Shown piece by piece: positions 44,987 through 53,406 of a stretch of DNA of 64,000 nucleotides. Origin of the DNA: Bradyrhizobium sp. U87765 SZCCT0048 (GTDB lineage: Bacteria > Pseudomonadota > Alphaproteobacteria > Rhizobiales > Xanthobacteraceae). Location: the NCBI RefSeq assembly GCF_018131225.1, contig NZ_JAFCMM010000004.1, positions 186,001-250,000 of the forward strand. The letters are read 5' to 3'. The notes below the pieces were generated by a model. It made no database searches, was not told where the DNA came from, and saw only the letters and a program-made list of their open reading frames with translations. Made by a program: the position numbers and the translations under genes. How positions within the stretch are numbered: position 1 is the first letter of the stretch; each line of letters opens with the position of its first letter.

Positions 44987-47113
44987 TCAGCTGTCGATGA
45001 TCGGCGGTCCATCGGACGGTCCGCCCGCTGGCTTGCGGCCGCCGAGCAGCGGGATCATCTCGTCGCGATCGCCGAAAGCCTGCACAGCGCCGTTCTGCAG
45101 GATCATGATCTTGTCGACGCTGCGCAGCAGGGCCGGGCGCTGCGTCACGGTCACCACCGTCATCCGCTTCTGTTTGGCGCGGATCAGCGCGCGGGCCAGC
45201 GCCTGCTCGCCGCTGGCATCGAGATTGGCGTTGGGCTCGTCGAGCACCAGCAGTTTCGGATTGCCGTAAAACGCGCGCGCGAGGCCGATGCGCTGGCGCT
45301 GTCCGCCGGATAGCGGACTGCCGTCCATGCCGACGACGGTCTCATAGCCTTGCGAGAATTCCGAGATCATCTGATGAACGTCCGCGGTCTCCGCCGCGTC
45401 GAACACGTCTTCGTCGCGGGCGTCCTCGCGCATGCGGGCGATGTTGGCCTTGATCGAGGCGGGGAACAGCTGAACGTCCTGGGGCAGATAGCCGACGCTC
45501 TCGCCGAATTGCCGCGGGTCCCAGTTGCGCAGGTCCATCATGTCGAGCCGGACATTGCCCGCGGTCGGCATGATCGAGCCGACCAGCATGCGGGCGAGCA
45601 TGGTCTTGCCGGTGCCCGATGGGCCGACGATGGCAAGGGATTCGCCCGGTTCGAGCTGGAAGCTGATGCCGTTGAGAATCACTTTTTTCGTCGGCGGCGG
45701 GACATAGAGAATGCGCTCGACGCAAAGGTGGCCCTCGGGACGGGGCAGCCGCAGCCGCTCGAGATTGAGCGGCGAGTTCTGCAACAGGGTGCGGATGCGG
45801 GCATAGGCCGAGCGGGCCTGGACCAGATGGCGCCAGCCTTCGATGGTGCCTTCGAGCGGCGCCAGCGCGCGGCTCGCGACGATGGAGGCGGCGATGATCA
45901 TGCCACCGGTCAGCTGGTTGTCGAGCGCAAGCCACGCGCCCCAGCCGAGGATCGCGATCTGGGTGCAAAGCCGCAGGAATTTGGAGATGCCGGTCATCAG
46001 GATATTGAGATCCTGTCCGACGACCTGCGCCTTGAGAGATTCGACCGTATCCTGCCCCCAGACCTGGACGCCTTCGGGAATCATGCCCATGGCATTGATG
46101 ACCTGCGCGTTCCGCGCCATGGCTTCGGCCTGCAGGTTGGCGCGGGTTCCGAATGCATTGGCGCGGATAAACGGCAGCGCAGTGATGCGCTGGTTGATCA
46201 TCGCGACGATGAACAGCAGGATGCCGGATGCCAGCACGATGAGACCGAGTTGCGGGTGGATCAGGAAGACCACGGCGAGGTAGGCTGGCGCCACCGGCGT
46301 GTCGAAAATGGTCAACAGCACCGGTCCCGTGATGAACGAGCGCAGGTGCTGAAGATCGGCGAGGGTCTGGAATTCGCGGCTCGAGCCGTTCTGCGCGGCC
46401 TTCGCGGCCGCGCTCAGCACCGGGCCGCCGAGCTTGGCTTCGGTTTCGACGGCGATGCGCATCAGGATATAGCGCCGCATCATGTCCATGAGAACGTGTG
46501 CAGCGATTGCGAAGATGACGATGGATGTCAGCACGATCAGCGTGTCGACGCTGCGGCTGGTGAGCACGCGATCCGACATATTGAAGAGATAGATCGGGAT
46601 CGACAGCACCAGGAGATTGACCGCAACCGAGAACACGCCGACGGTGATCAGGTTGCGGCGCGCGGCCTGCAGGCCGCTGCCGAGAACGTCGCGGAATTCG
46701 CTGTCGTTCGAACGGCGGTGCAACTGCGGCGGGCCGCCGCCGTTGCCCTTGCCGCCGCCGCCACCCCCGCTGTTGCCACCGATGGTGCCGCTGCCATGCG
46801 AGGTGTCTGCCGTCGGTGACGGAGCAGCCGACGTGCGGGGCGCGTCGGAGCTGCGCTCTGCGGTGGTCGTGGCCTGCGCGGGCGCCGCCTGCTGTGGGGA
46901 TGACGGTGGTTGCCGCGATGGAGAGCCGATATCGAGGCGCCGTGGCACATCCGACACGGAAGGCGTCGCGGCCGGTTCGGAGGCCGGGATTGTCGAGGTC
47001 ATTGCCTCGGGCCGCGGTGATCTCAATCCAAACTGTAGAACGTTGGTGGAAGGGTCCAGCCCGCCGCCGTGGCGCGGCACGGACGGGGGCGTCTCGTTCC
47101 CCTGCGCGCTCAT
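44987..47113 (-). CDS. Type I secretion ABC transporter, permease/ATPase (PrtD family)
   Basis: 708-residue half-transporter. Residues 1-135 are an unusual disordered extension rich in Pro, Ser, Ala and Thr ending in a Gly-rich run. The transmembrane domain (about 150-430) starts GSGLQAARRNLITVGVFSVA. The ATPase has Walker A GPSGTGKT (497-504), signature LSGGQ (601-605) and Walker B LLVLDEPNANLD (621-632). There is no N-terminal C39 peptidase, so the substrate is exported without leader cleavage. Downstream of two candidate cargo genes and upstream of the adaptor gene, all on the minus strand. Confidence 0.95.
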   Translation of the reverse strand: MSAQGNETPPSVPRHGGGLDPSTNVLQFGLRSPRPEAMTSTIPASEPAATPSVSDVPRRLDIGSPSRQPPSSPQQAAPAQATTTAERSSDAPRTSAAPSPTADTSHGSGTIGGNSGGGGGGKGNGGGPPQLHRRSNDSEFRDVLGSGLQAARRNLITVGVFSVAVNLLVLSIPIYLFNMSDRVLTSRSVDTLIVLTSIVIFAIAAHVLMDMMRRYILMRIAVETEAKLGGPVLSAAAKAAQNGSSREFQTLADLQHLRSFITGPVLLTIFDTPVAPAYLAVVFLIHPQLGLIVLASGILLFIVAMINQRITALPFIRANAFGTRANLQAEAMARNAQVINAMGMIPEGVQVWGQDTVESLKAQVVGQDLNILMTGISKFLRLCTQIAILGWGAWLALDNQLTGGMIIAASIVASRALAPLEGTIEGWRHLVQARSAYARIRTLLQNSPLNLERLRLPRPEGHLCVERILYVPPPTKKVILNGISFQLEPGESLAIVGPSGTGKTMLARMLVGSIMPTAGNVRLDMMDLRNWDPRQFGESVGYLPQDVQLFPASIKANIARMREDARDEDVFDAAETADVHQMISEFSQGYETVVGMDGSPLSGGQRQRIGLARAFYGNPKLLVLDEPNANLDASGEQALARALIRAKQKRMTVVTVTQRPALLRSVDKIMILQNGAVQAFGDRDEMIPLLGGRKPAGGPSDGPPIIDS

Positions 47114-47177
47114 GTGCAGATCTCCTCAGCCATTCGATCTTGCCCTCCCGATCCGCCCCATGCCGTGGAAGGCATCG

Positions 47178-49109
47178 TCAATGAGTCATGCTTGCCAGCG
47201 GATCTTCATGAATCGGAATGGTGGTTACCGGCTGCGCCGTCGTGGCGGGCGTGGTCGCTTCAGTCTCGCCAATGAAGGCGATCAGCTCCGGTACCAGTGT
47301 CTGGGGGGTGACCTGCGTCACGTGATCGCTGCTCAGGGAGACGAGATTCGCCTGGATCAGGATTGTGTCGCCGTAAACCTGCCCGGCGACGCTGGCCTTC
47401 GTCGGGCCGACATTGATGATCGCGGCGTCGTTGGCCAGCACGTCGTTGCCGGTCGAAACGGACTGGTTTTCCGCTCCCGTGTTGTAGAACGATAGCGGTC
47501 CCGACGACGCTGGATCCAGCAGTTGCAGGGCCACGTTGGCGTTCGAAATTACATTGGTCTGCCACAGCGCGTTGATGTCGTAGTAGTTGCCCGTGACGTA
47601 CAGCACGCGGAACGTGCCGCCATCGCCGGAGATGAGGCTGCCCAGCGAGGGGTCGAGCTGGCTTGCGCCCGACTGCACGGTATTGACGATGCTCTGGAGC
47701 GACGCGCCGTAAGGCTCGAAATTGTTGCCGCCGTAATTTTCGATGGTGGCGCTGTTGGTGAGATGGTTGCCGCCGGTATCGACGGTCTGGGTCGAGTTGG
47801 CGCCGTCGCTTGCCATCTTGATGATGTCGTTGTTCAGCAGAATGTTGTTCTGGAAGATCACATTCATGCTGTTGTAACCGCCATTGACGATGATCAGGTC
47901 ATAGTTGAAACCGCCATTGGTGATCTGGGCGAGGTTCTCCTGTTGATTGCCGCCCGCCCGGACCTCGTACTGGGTATCCGAGCTCTGCTGGATGGTGATG
48001 TTGTTGTTGGAGAGATAGTTGGTCTGAACCAGCGTATTGACGTTGTAGAAGTCGCCGTTGACGACGGTGACGTTCCAGTGCGGGCCGGCATAATAGCTCG
48101 GCAGTGACGCGTAGACGCCGTCGTGCTGGACAAAGTCCGCGATATTCGTTGCGATGTTGCCGCCGGTGGTGATCGACGTCGACAGTCCGCCGGCGAGAGT
48201 GATGTGGTCGTTGTTAATATAGGAATTGGTCTGGAAGATCGCGTCGGTGCTGTAATAGTTGCCGAGCACGATCATGGTGTGCGCTGAAGTGGCGAGATCG
48301 ACGATGCTCGCGGCGTTGATGCTGGTGTTGCCACCGTCGAAAGCCCATTGTCCGAGCGTATGAGGCAATGTCGGCAGTGACGCCGGGGTCGGCAGCGGCG
48401 CCTCGTCGGGAGGAGGAAGTGACGGGTCCTGCGCGACGCCGTTCAGATAGTATCCCGCCTTGACGGCATGTGCGTCAGCGTGGCCGCCGCTCTGGCTCCA
48501 GGCCTGGTCATGGGCGGCGGCGAACGCGGCTGCGGCGGTCGTGTCCTGTGGCACGTTCCAGGCCGCGGGCAGCGCCTCGTCGACGCCGGCGATCATGGCG
48601 TCCAAGGCGTTGCCCATTTCGTGCGACAGCATTGCAACGAGTTCGGGGTTCGACGAGGACACGGACAGGGTGCCGTCGTTGTCCATGACGTTGACCTGGT
48701 GAATTTCGGCGAGTCCCTGATCGCCACCTGTCTGGTGGGTCACGGAAATCACGAAGCTCGAGCCACCGGCTATGCCTGCCGCAGAGGAGAGCAGCGGCTG
48801 ATAGGGAAAGAGGTGCGGCAGCGGGGATGTCTCGGGGTCGGCATCCTCCGGGGCGTGAAAGTGCTTGATCGGGGCGCCATGATGGATCTCCGGGTCCTCA
48901 GGCAGGCCTTGCGGAGGGTGGACCGGCGCCGTCGAAAGCTCATCCTCGACCGGCGTGCCGTCGAAATAGGACAGCTTGATGGTGTAGTCGTCGGCGGCAT
49001 TGCGCAGGGCGCCGTCGTCGAGCTGCGCCCTCTCGCGGGCGATGTCCGTGAACAGATGGATGTATCCGGAGAAGTGCCAGATCGCTTCGGTAATGCCGCC
49101 GGGCACCAT
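47178..49109 (-). CDS. Candidate secreted repeat protein (non-RTX)
   Basis: 643 residues from ATG 49109 (AGGAGG five bases upstream). It has no signal peptide. Residues 1-250 are a unique domain, including LSHEMGNALDAMI (162-174), which resembles a broken HExxH site. From residue 259 come five degenerate repeats of about 57-100 residues. Each opens with GGN-x3-N (259, 316, 386, 446; weaker near 550) and carries a block like VLGNYYSTDAIFQTN-x4-NND. They are Asn/Ile/Thr-rich and predicted beta-solenoid-like. There are no RTX nonapeptides. The position 64 bases before the exporter gene makes it the likely type I substrate. Function unknown. Confidence 0.8.
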   Translation of the reverse strand: MVPGGITEAIWHFSGYIHLFTDIARERAQLDDGALRNAADDYTIKLSYFDGTPVEDELSTAPVHPPQGLPEDPEIHHGAPIKHFHAPEDADPETSPLPHLFPYQPLLSSAAGIAGGSSFVISVTHQTGGDQGLAEIHQVNVMDNDGTLSVSSSNPELVAMLSHEMGNALDAMIAGVDEALPAAWNVPQDTTAAAAFAAAHDQAWSQSGGHADAHAVKAGYYLNGVAQDPSLPPPDEAPLPTPASLPTLPHTLGQWAFDGGNTSINAASIVDLATSAHTMIVLGNYYSTDAIFQTNSYINNDHITLAGGLSTSITTGGNIATNIADFVQHDGVYASLPSYYAGPHWNVTVVNGDFYNVNTLVQTNYLSNNNITIQQSSDTQYEVRAGGNQQENLAQITNGGFNYDLIIVNGGYNSMNVIFQNNILLNNDIIKMASDGANSTQTVDTGGNHLTNSATIENYGGNNFEPYGASLQSIVNTVQSGASQLDPSLGSLISGDGGTFRVLYVTGNYYDINALWQTNVISNANVALQLLDPASSGPLSFYNTGAENQSVSTGNDVLANDAAIINVGPTKASVAGQVYGDTILIQANLVSLSSDHVTQVTPQTLVPELIAFIGETEATTPATTAQPVTTIPIHEDPLASMTH

Positions 49110-49249
49110 GGCAACCTCCTGGGTCGGACGCACCTGCCGTGCCGCCCGTTCAGGTTATTCCCGGCGCACGTCCGGAGATGACATGCGCAACACGTCGAGA
49201 AAGGGGGTGACCTGCGCGGCGGAGGCCGCGCAGGTCCGATGTTGAGGGG

Positions 49250-50092
49250 TCAGCTTGCGTTGTGGCTGTCAGTGAAGTCGTGGCCCGCGTTGCTCACGGT
49301 GAGGCTGTTGAACTGGATGTTCGCCCCGAGCGTAATGGTCTGCACGAAGGCCTCCTGGGTCAGCGTCGCTGCCGCAGAAGCGGTAATGCCGGAGGCGTTG
49401 GCGCCCGCGACGTCGCCGGTGTGAGAGCTGTCGACCTTGGCTTCGCCGCCGGTGATCTTGGCGTCCATGTGGAAGCCGGAGCTCGGAATACAGGGATCAC
49501 CGGAGCCGGTGTACGAGACGGACGGATCGGTCACGGTGCCGTTGTTGACCAGGTTGTTGATCTGGTCGATGTTGAACATGCCGCCGTCACCGTTGAGCGT
49601 CTGCGTCACGGATTGCGGCATCACCAGCGAGTCGCTGAAGTCGTGCATGCCGTGCAAGTCGTTGACGGGGGCGCTCAGGCCGCTCGCGCTGATGCCGATA
49701 TCGATCTTGACGTCGACGCAGGTATTGACGGTGTTGTCGACCTTGTTGTCGACGGTGTTGTGAATGCCGTTGTCGAGCTTGTTGTCGACGCCGTTGCTGA
49801 GCTTGTTGTCGGCACTGTTGCTGTTCTTGTTGTCGTTGGCGTTCAGGTTGCCATTGAAGTTGCCGTTGCCGTTGAGATTGCCGTTCCCGTTGGCGTTGCC
49901 GTTCCAGTTATCGCTGCTGGACTGCAGCGACTGGGCGGCGGTCTGGGCTTCGGACTGACCCTGGCCCTGTCCCTGGCCTTGCCCCTGCAGATTGAGCTGG
50001 CCCTGTCCCTGGCCCTGCAACTGGCCCTGCAGATTGGCCTGCGCCTGATCCTGATTCTGGGTCGGATCGTACTTGTTCTTCGGCTTACCCAT
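49250..50092 (-). CDS. Low-complexity Q/G- and N/G-rich protein, candidate secreted cargo
   Basis: 280 residues; AGGAG precedes the ATG. Residues 13-50 are repeats of Gln/Gly (QGQGQGQ), 62-98 are Asn/Gly (NGNGNLNGNGNFNGN), and 94-124 repeat a DNK-like unit (DNKLSNGV, DNKLDNGI, VDNKVDNTV). The C-terminal ~150 residues are soluble, Ser/Thr/Asp-rich and unique, with two Cys (125, 201). There is no signal peptide, membrane segment or RTX motif. Composition is prion-like. It lies 140 bases upstream of the repeat-protein gene and is likely co-exported or co-regulated. No recognised family. Confidence 0.78.
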   Translation of the reverse strand: MGKPKNKYDPTQNQDQAQANLQGQLQGQGQGQLNLQGQGQGQGQGQSEAQTAAQSLQSSSDNWNGNANGNGNLNGNGNFNGNLNANDNKNSNSADNKLSNGVDNKLDNGIHNTVDNKVDNTVNTCVDVKIDIGISASGLSAPVNDLHGMHDFSDSLVMPQSVTQTLNGDGGMFNIDQINNLVNNGTVTDPSVSYTGSGDPCIPSSGFHMDAKITGGEAKVDSSHTGDVAGANASGITASAAATLTQEAFVQTITLGANIQFNSLTVSNAGHDFTDSHNAS

Positions 50093-50292
50093 GATGGGCT
50101 CCTGTCGGTTGGAGCACCGTCAGCCGTCACAAGCACGCTGATCTTCTGCGTCTGCGGGCTTCTGCGGACAACGATGCGGCTGCTGCCGGGATTCCCGGCT
50201 GCGGGCGCCGTCCGGAATGGCCGGGCTCGCGGATGAAAGCCTCTCGCATACGGTGTGGCGCCGATAGCTGCCCGTGCGGACGTTGGCGTGTG

Positions 50293-50324
50293 GCAATCGG
50301 AGGAATGGCGATCCTTCCGATTGC
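50293..50324. repeat. 9-bp inverted repeat upstream of the secretion operon cargo
   Basis: GCAATCGGA (50293-50301) and TCCGATTGC (50316-50324) are perfect arms with a 14-base spacer, in the 296-base gap between the small membrane protein gene and the Q/N-rich gene. On the plus strand it is followed by a TTTT. It could be a terminator for the upstream gene or a regulatory dyad. Confidence 0.45.
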
Positions 50325-50388
50325 GAGGTTTTGATGGAAGAGTACTGCGGAAGGCGTAGGCCTCTAACTCCGTCGACAGGGGGGAGCG

Positions 50389-50940
50389 TCAACGCAGGTG
50401 AGACTCGAGACGCGGCAGGAAGTCCCAGATGTCGCGGTTGATGCGCTCCATCTCGTGCGCAGCGTTGGTCATTTCCTTGATGCGAACATCGTCGACGGCC
50501 TTTGTCTCGCCGAATTTCAGATCGCGTCGCGTCTGTATGATGCGCATCGACTGTGTCTGGACGATTTCTCCGAGACCGTCGAAGACGTACATGCAGTGGT
50601 TGAGTTCGTTGCGTATCTGTGTCCCCTCGTTGAAGCGGTCGATCAGCTGATCCAGTTGCTTCGCCAGCAGCTTGTCCTTGATTTTGATCCTGGATAGCCG
50701 CTGAATGAGATCGAGCCGCGCGCGGGTCGTGTTGAGCGTAGCGAATACGAGTGCCGCGGATGCCTGGTCTGTGCCAAGCAGCAGCATCAGCACGTAAATG
50801 AAGAGGCTTTCGTTGTTGGACCAGTTGGCGACGAGGTTGCCGATCAGCGACAGCACGAGGGTTCGACGGTCGGCAGTCCGCGGTGCCGCCGCCTCGAGGG
50901 CCGCGAAGTCGGGCTTGGGTGGCAACCGGCTCGCGGCCAT
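50389..50940 (-). CDS. Uncharacterised protein with one hydrophobic segment
   Basis: 183 residues from ATG 50940 with GAGGAG upstream. A hydrophobic stretch (about 29-60, LVLSLIGNLVANW and LFIYVLMLLLGTDQ) could be one or two membrane passes. The rest is helical and charged (KIKDKLLAKQLDQLIDRFNE, TQIRNELNHCMYVFDGLGEI). I recognise no family. It is the first minus-strand gene upstream of the candidate cargo and exporter genes and may belong to the same unit, though a 296-base gap follows it. Confidence 0.65.
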   Translation of the reverse strand: MAASRLPPKPDFAALEAAAPRTADRRTLVLSLIGNLVANWSNNESLFIYVLMLLLGTDQASAALVFATLNTTRARLDLIQRLSRIKIKDKLLAKQLDQLIDRFNEGTQIRNELNHCMYVFDGLGEIVQTQSMRIIQTRRDLKFGETKAVDDVRIKEMTNAAHEMERINRDIWDFLPRLESHLR

Positions 50941-51087
50941 CGAGATGCTCCTCGCCTGTTCGGGCACGGACCGGCACGGCCGGTGATGCCGCGGGGCAGG
51001 CCGTATGCTCGCGCAGCGGGAGCCGGAACACAAGGTCAGTGGCGTTGTCGATTACGCCAGTGAGTCGCCAGTGAAAGGAGGCAGCAC

Positions 51088-51618
51088 ATGTTGCGTCGCG
51101 CCTTTTCCGCCGCGGCGATCCGCACAGCTCGCAAGGCCGCGGTGACCGCGCTCGCGCCGCTGGTCGAGGGCAGCCGCACGCGCCTGAACGGAATCCCCGA
51201 CAGCGCGTGGCTCGATCCCTATCTCGTCGGCTTCATGGTGATGCTGATCACGATCACCGCCAGGCGCAAGGTTGTGTGGTTGCAGAACGAGGCTCTTTGC
51301 AGCGTCCAGTCGCAGGCCTGGCACGAGATCACGGGAGTGGCGCATGTCCCCGTCGGAGAAGAAACGCTTCTGCTGGATACGGCGCGACACAGGCAGTTCG
51401 AACTCGGGCAGCAGCACGCGCTCGTGCTTGACCGGCATCTGTTCGGCGGTGCGGCAGTAAATGGCGAGGAATGGCACGGTATGGTCGGCGTCGATGATGT
51501 CGTATCCGGCGACGATGTCGCCGGGCAGATCGATCGCCGCGTTGCGGTTACTGCGATATGGAGCGATACGTTCGACGCATATGTAGCGCAACTTCCGCTG
51601 GCAAAGCCGTATCCCTGA
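51088..51618 (+). CDS. Uncharacterised small protein (3' part uncertain)
   Basis: 176 residues. The first ~95 look genuine, with high G/C third positions and segments such as GIPDSAWLDPYLVGFMVMLI (a hydrophobic stretch) and SVQSQAWHEITG. AAAGGAGG lies ahead of the ATG. From about residue 95 codon usage weakens, while the opposite strand (about 51300-51700) has better third-position bias in a different frame. The true end, or a frameshift, is therefore uncertain. No known function. Confidence 0.45.
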   Translation: MLRRAFSAAAIRTARKAAVTALAPLVEGSRTRLNGIPDSAWLDPYLVGFMVMLITITARRKVVWLQNEALCSVQSQAWHEITGVAHVPVGEETLLLDTARHRQFELGQQHALVLDRHLFGGAAVNGEEWHGMVGVDDVVSGDDVAGQIDRRVAVTAIWSDTFDAYVAQLPLAKPYP

Positions 51619-51903
51619 TATCGCAATCGTTGTTCGCGCGCACGCGACGTTCGAAACGCGCCAATGCGTTTCGCCGGAGATCGCTTTGGTATAGTCTGTC
51701 ATATGTAATCTAATAAAATGCGCTATTCGGAGAAGTGGTCTGCCGAGCCGAGGCGATGGCTGAGAAGACATAAGAGCGCGAGCCGTCACAAGCCTGAATC
51801 GGACCACGGCAGCAGGGAGGTGAATCGAGGGACGGATGCACGGCGAAGATGGGTGTCGAGGCGCAGCCGTGTTCATGTGTGTCTGTGTGTGAGGGGGTGC
51901 CGC

Positions 51904-52980
51904 ATGAGTATCGCTGATAACAAGGCCATTCAATCGCGCGCGTTCGATTGCGCGGCCGCGGGAAGGATCGAGCCGTCCGAACCTCTGCGCACGCTGCCGC
52001 AGCTCAACGAAATCAGACCGAAGGCGTCTGTGCTCGCTTCACCGCATCTCCGACAGGGCGCCGCCGCGGCCCGTTCAGGTCCCTCGCCACGCAGCATGGT
52101 CAATCAGGATGCCGGACGGCGCATCCATGCCGCCGGCGTCGCTCATGTCGACGCCGGCGCATACGGACAGGGTAATGCGCGTTTGCCGGGAGCGCTCGCG
52201 CATGTGCGTGCGACTCGTCCGCCCTCGCCAGGTCCACAGGAAGCGGCGGACGCCGAACTTCTGGCCGCCCGACTCGATGAACTGGTCGCACGCCGACGCG
52301 GGCAGGATGAAGAGAGTTTGCCGCCGACGATCGTGGTGATCGGCGAACGCGTGCTGGTGCGCGATTGTCTGGTGCAGGGACTGCAGCTTGCCTACGCGCA
52401 TCATGCGGTTCTGGCGTTCCCCACTCTCGCAACCTGGCTGGATCGCCACGGCGATGGTCCGCTGCCGTCGGTCGTCCTGCTCTTCATGCAGGGGCGCCGG
52501 CGCAACGGCAATCATTCCTTCGACGAGGTCGATATGCTCGGCCGCATCTCGGTGGCCGTTCCGGTGATCGTTGTTTCAGATGTCGAGGACGGCGATCGCA
52601 TCATGCAGGCCCTGGAAAAGGGCGTTCGCGGCTATATTCCAACCAGCATGGCGTTCAGCGTGGCGATCGAGGCGGTGCGCCTGGTCGAGGCCGGCGGCAC
52701 GTTCGTCCCCGTCTCGAGCCTGCTGGCTTCGCGTCGGGATTCCGCGGCTAATGGCAACAGCATGTTCACGGCGCGACAGATCATGGTGGTCGAGGCCTTG
52801 CATCGCGGCAAGGCCAACAAGCAGATCGCCTACGAGCTCAACATGCGCGAGAGCACCGTCAAGGTTCACATCCGCCACATCATGAAGAAGCTGAACGCGC
52901 GCAATCGCACCGAAGTCGCTGTGATGACCAGCAGCCTGTTCGACGATCATCTTGACGAGGCGGACGGTTCGGCGACGTAA
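51904..52980 (+). CDS. LuxR/NarL-type transcriptional regulator with degenerate receiver
   Basis: 358 residues; GAGGGGG precedes the ATG. Residues 1-135 are low-complexity and apparently disordered. Residues about 140-262 have a receiver-like fold (PTIVVIGERVLVRDCLVQGL; VPVIVVSDVEDGDRIMQALE; GVRGYIPTSM), but the strand that should carry the phosphorylated Asp reads SVVLLFMQG, so it is not a phosphoacceptor. The HTH (286-342: FTARQIMVVEALHRGKANKQ, IAYELNMRESTVKVHIRHIM) is intact. There is no sensor kinase nearby. Closest large neighbour to the secretion/cargo operon. Confidence 0.88.
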   Translation: MSIADNKAIQSRAFDCAAAGRIEPSEPLRTLPQLNEIRPKASVLASPHLRQGAAAARSGPSPRSMVNQDAGRRIHAAGVAHVDAGAYGQGNARLPGALAHVRATRPPSPGPQEAADAELLAARLDELVARRRGQDEESLPPTIVVIGERVLVRDCLVQGLQLAYAHHAVLAFPTLATWLDRHGDGPLPSVVLLFMQGRRRNGNHSFDEVDMLGRISVAVPVIVVSDVEDGDRIMQALEKGVRGYIPTSMAFSVAIEAVRLVEAGGTFVPVSSLLASRRDSAANGNSMFTARQIMVVEALHRGKANKQIAYELNMRESTVKVHIRHIMKKLNARNRTEVAVMTSSLFDDHLDEADGSAT

Positions 52981-53034
52981 CCGCGCCGTCCACGTTGCGG
53001 CGCCGCCTGCATTCGTCCGTGCCAGCCGGTTATC

Positions 53035-53313
53035 CTACCAGCGGTCCACCCGCACGATCTGTCCCGTCCGGCCATCGATGTCGACGGTGAGGCTGCGGCC
53101 ATAGGGATCACGCCCCTCGATATCCCACTTGCCATCGTCGAACTGGATTTCGTTGACGCTGACGAGCCCGATGTCGTTGGCGATCATCACCGCGCGCTGC
53201 ATCGAGATGAGCGATCCGCCGAAGTCGTCCGCGCGAGCCGTGTTCGACATGCTGGAGACGCCACCCAGCAGGCAGGATGCTGTTACCGCTGCTGTCATGA
53301 TCATTCGTCGCAT
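53035..53313 (-). CDS. Exported PepSY-like domain protein
   Basis: 92 residues from ATG 53313, chosen because GGAG lies six bases upstream; an ATG two codons earlier has no spacing. Signal peptide (MRRMIMTAAVTASCLLGGVS, cleavage near NTARA). The mature part (DFGGSLISMQRAVMIANDIG, EIQFDDGKWDIEGRDPYG, RTGQIVRVDRW) has the PepSY pattern of a helix plus beta-strands. Small periplasmic PepSY proteins are thought to bind or inhibit peptidases. Convergent with the LuxR gene. Confidence 0.8.
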   Translation of the reverse strand: MRRMIMTAAVTASCLLGGVSSMSNTARADDFGGSLISMQRAVMIANDIGLVSVNEIQFDDGKWDIEGRDPYGRSLTVDIDGRTGQIVRVDRW

Positions 53314-53406
53314 TGCCATCTCCGATGTCTGTCCGATGTCTTGCCAGCCCGCGGCTGAACGCATCACCGCGGCGATGGTTTCATCGTCGTCGGGTTCCAG
53401 CGGGCA

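Noticed and set aside
47900..48100. Possible HExxH zinc protease in the repeat protein (LSHEMGNALD)
   Set aside because: The second His is Asn (HEMGN) and no third ligand is visible; protease activity is not supported.
47178..49109. RTX (GGxGxDxUx) calcium-binding repeats expected for a type I substrate
   Set aside because: The Gly/Asn pairs do not follow the nonapeptide spacing and lack the Asp positions, so an RTX label would be wrong.
51052..51933. Full 293-residue minus-strand frame
   Set aside because: The N-terminal ~77 residues (to 51702) lie opposite the leader of the LuxR gene and lack coding character; only an inner part may be real, and it is reported as a finding.
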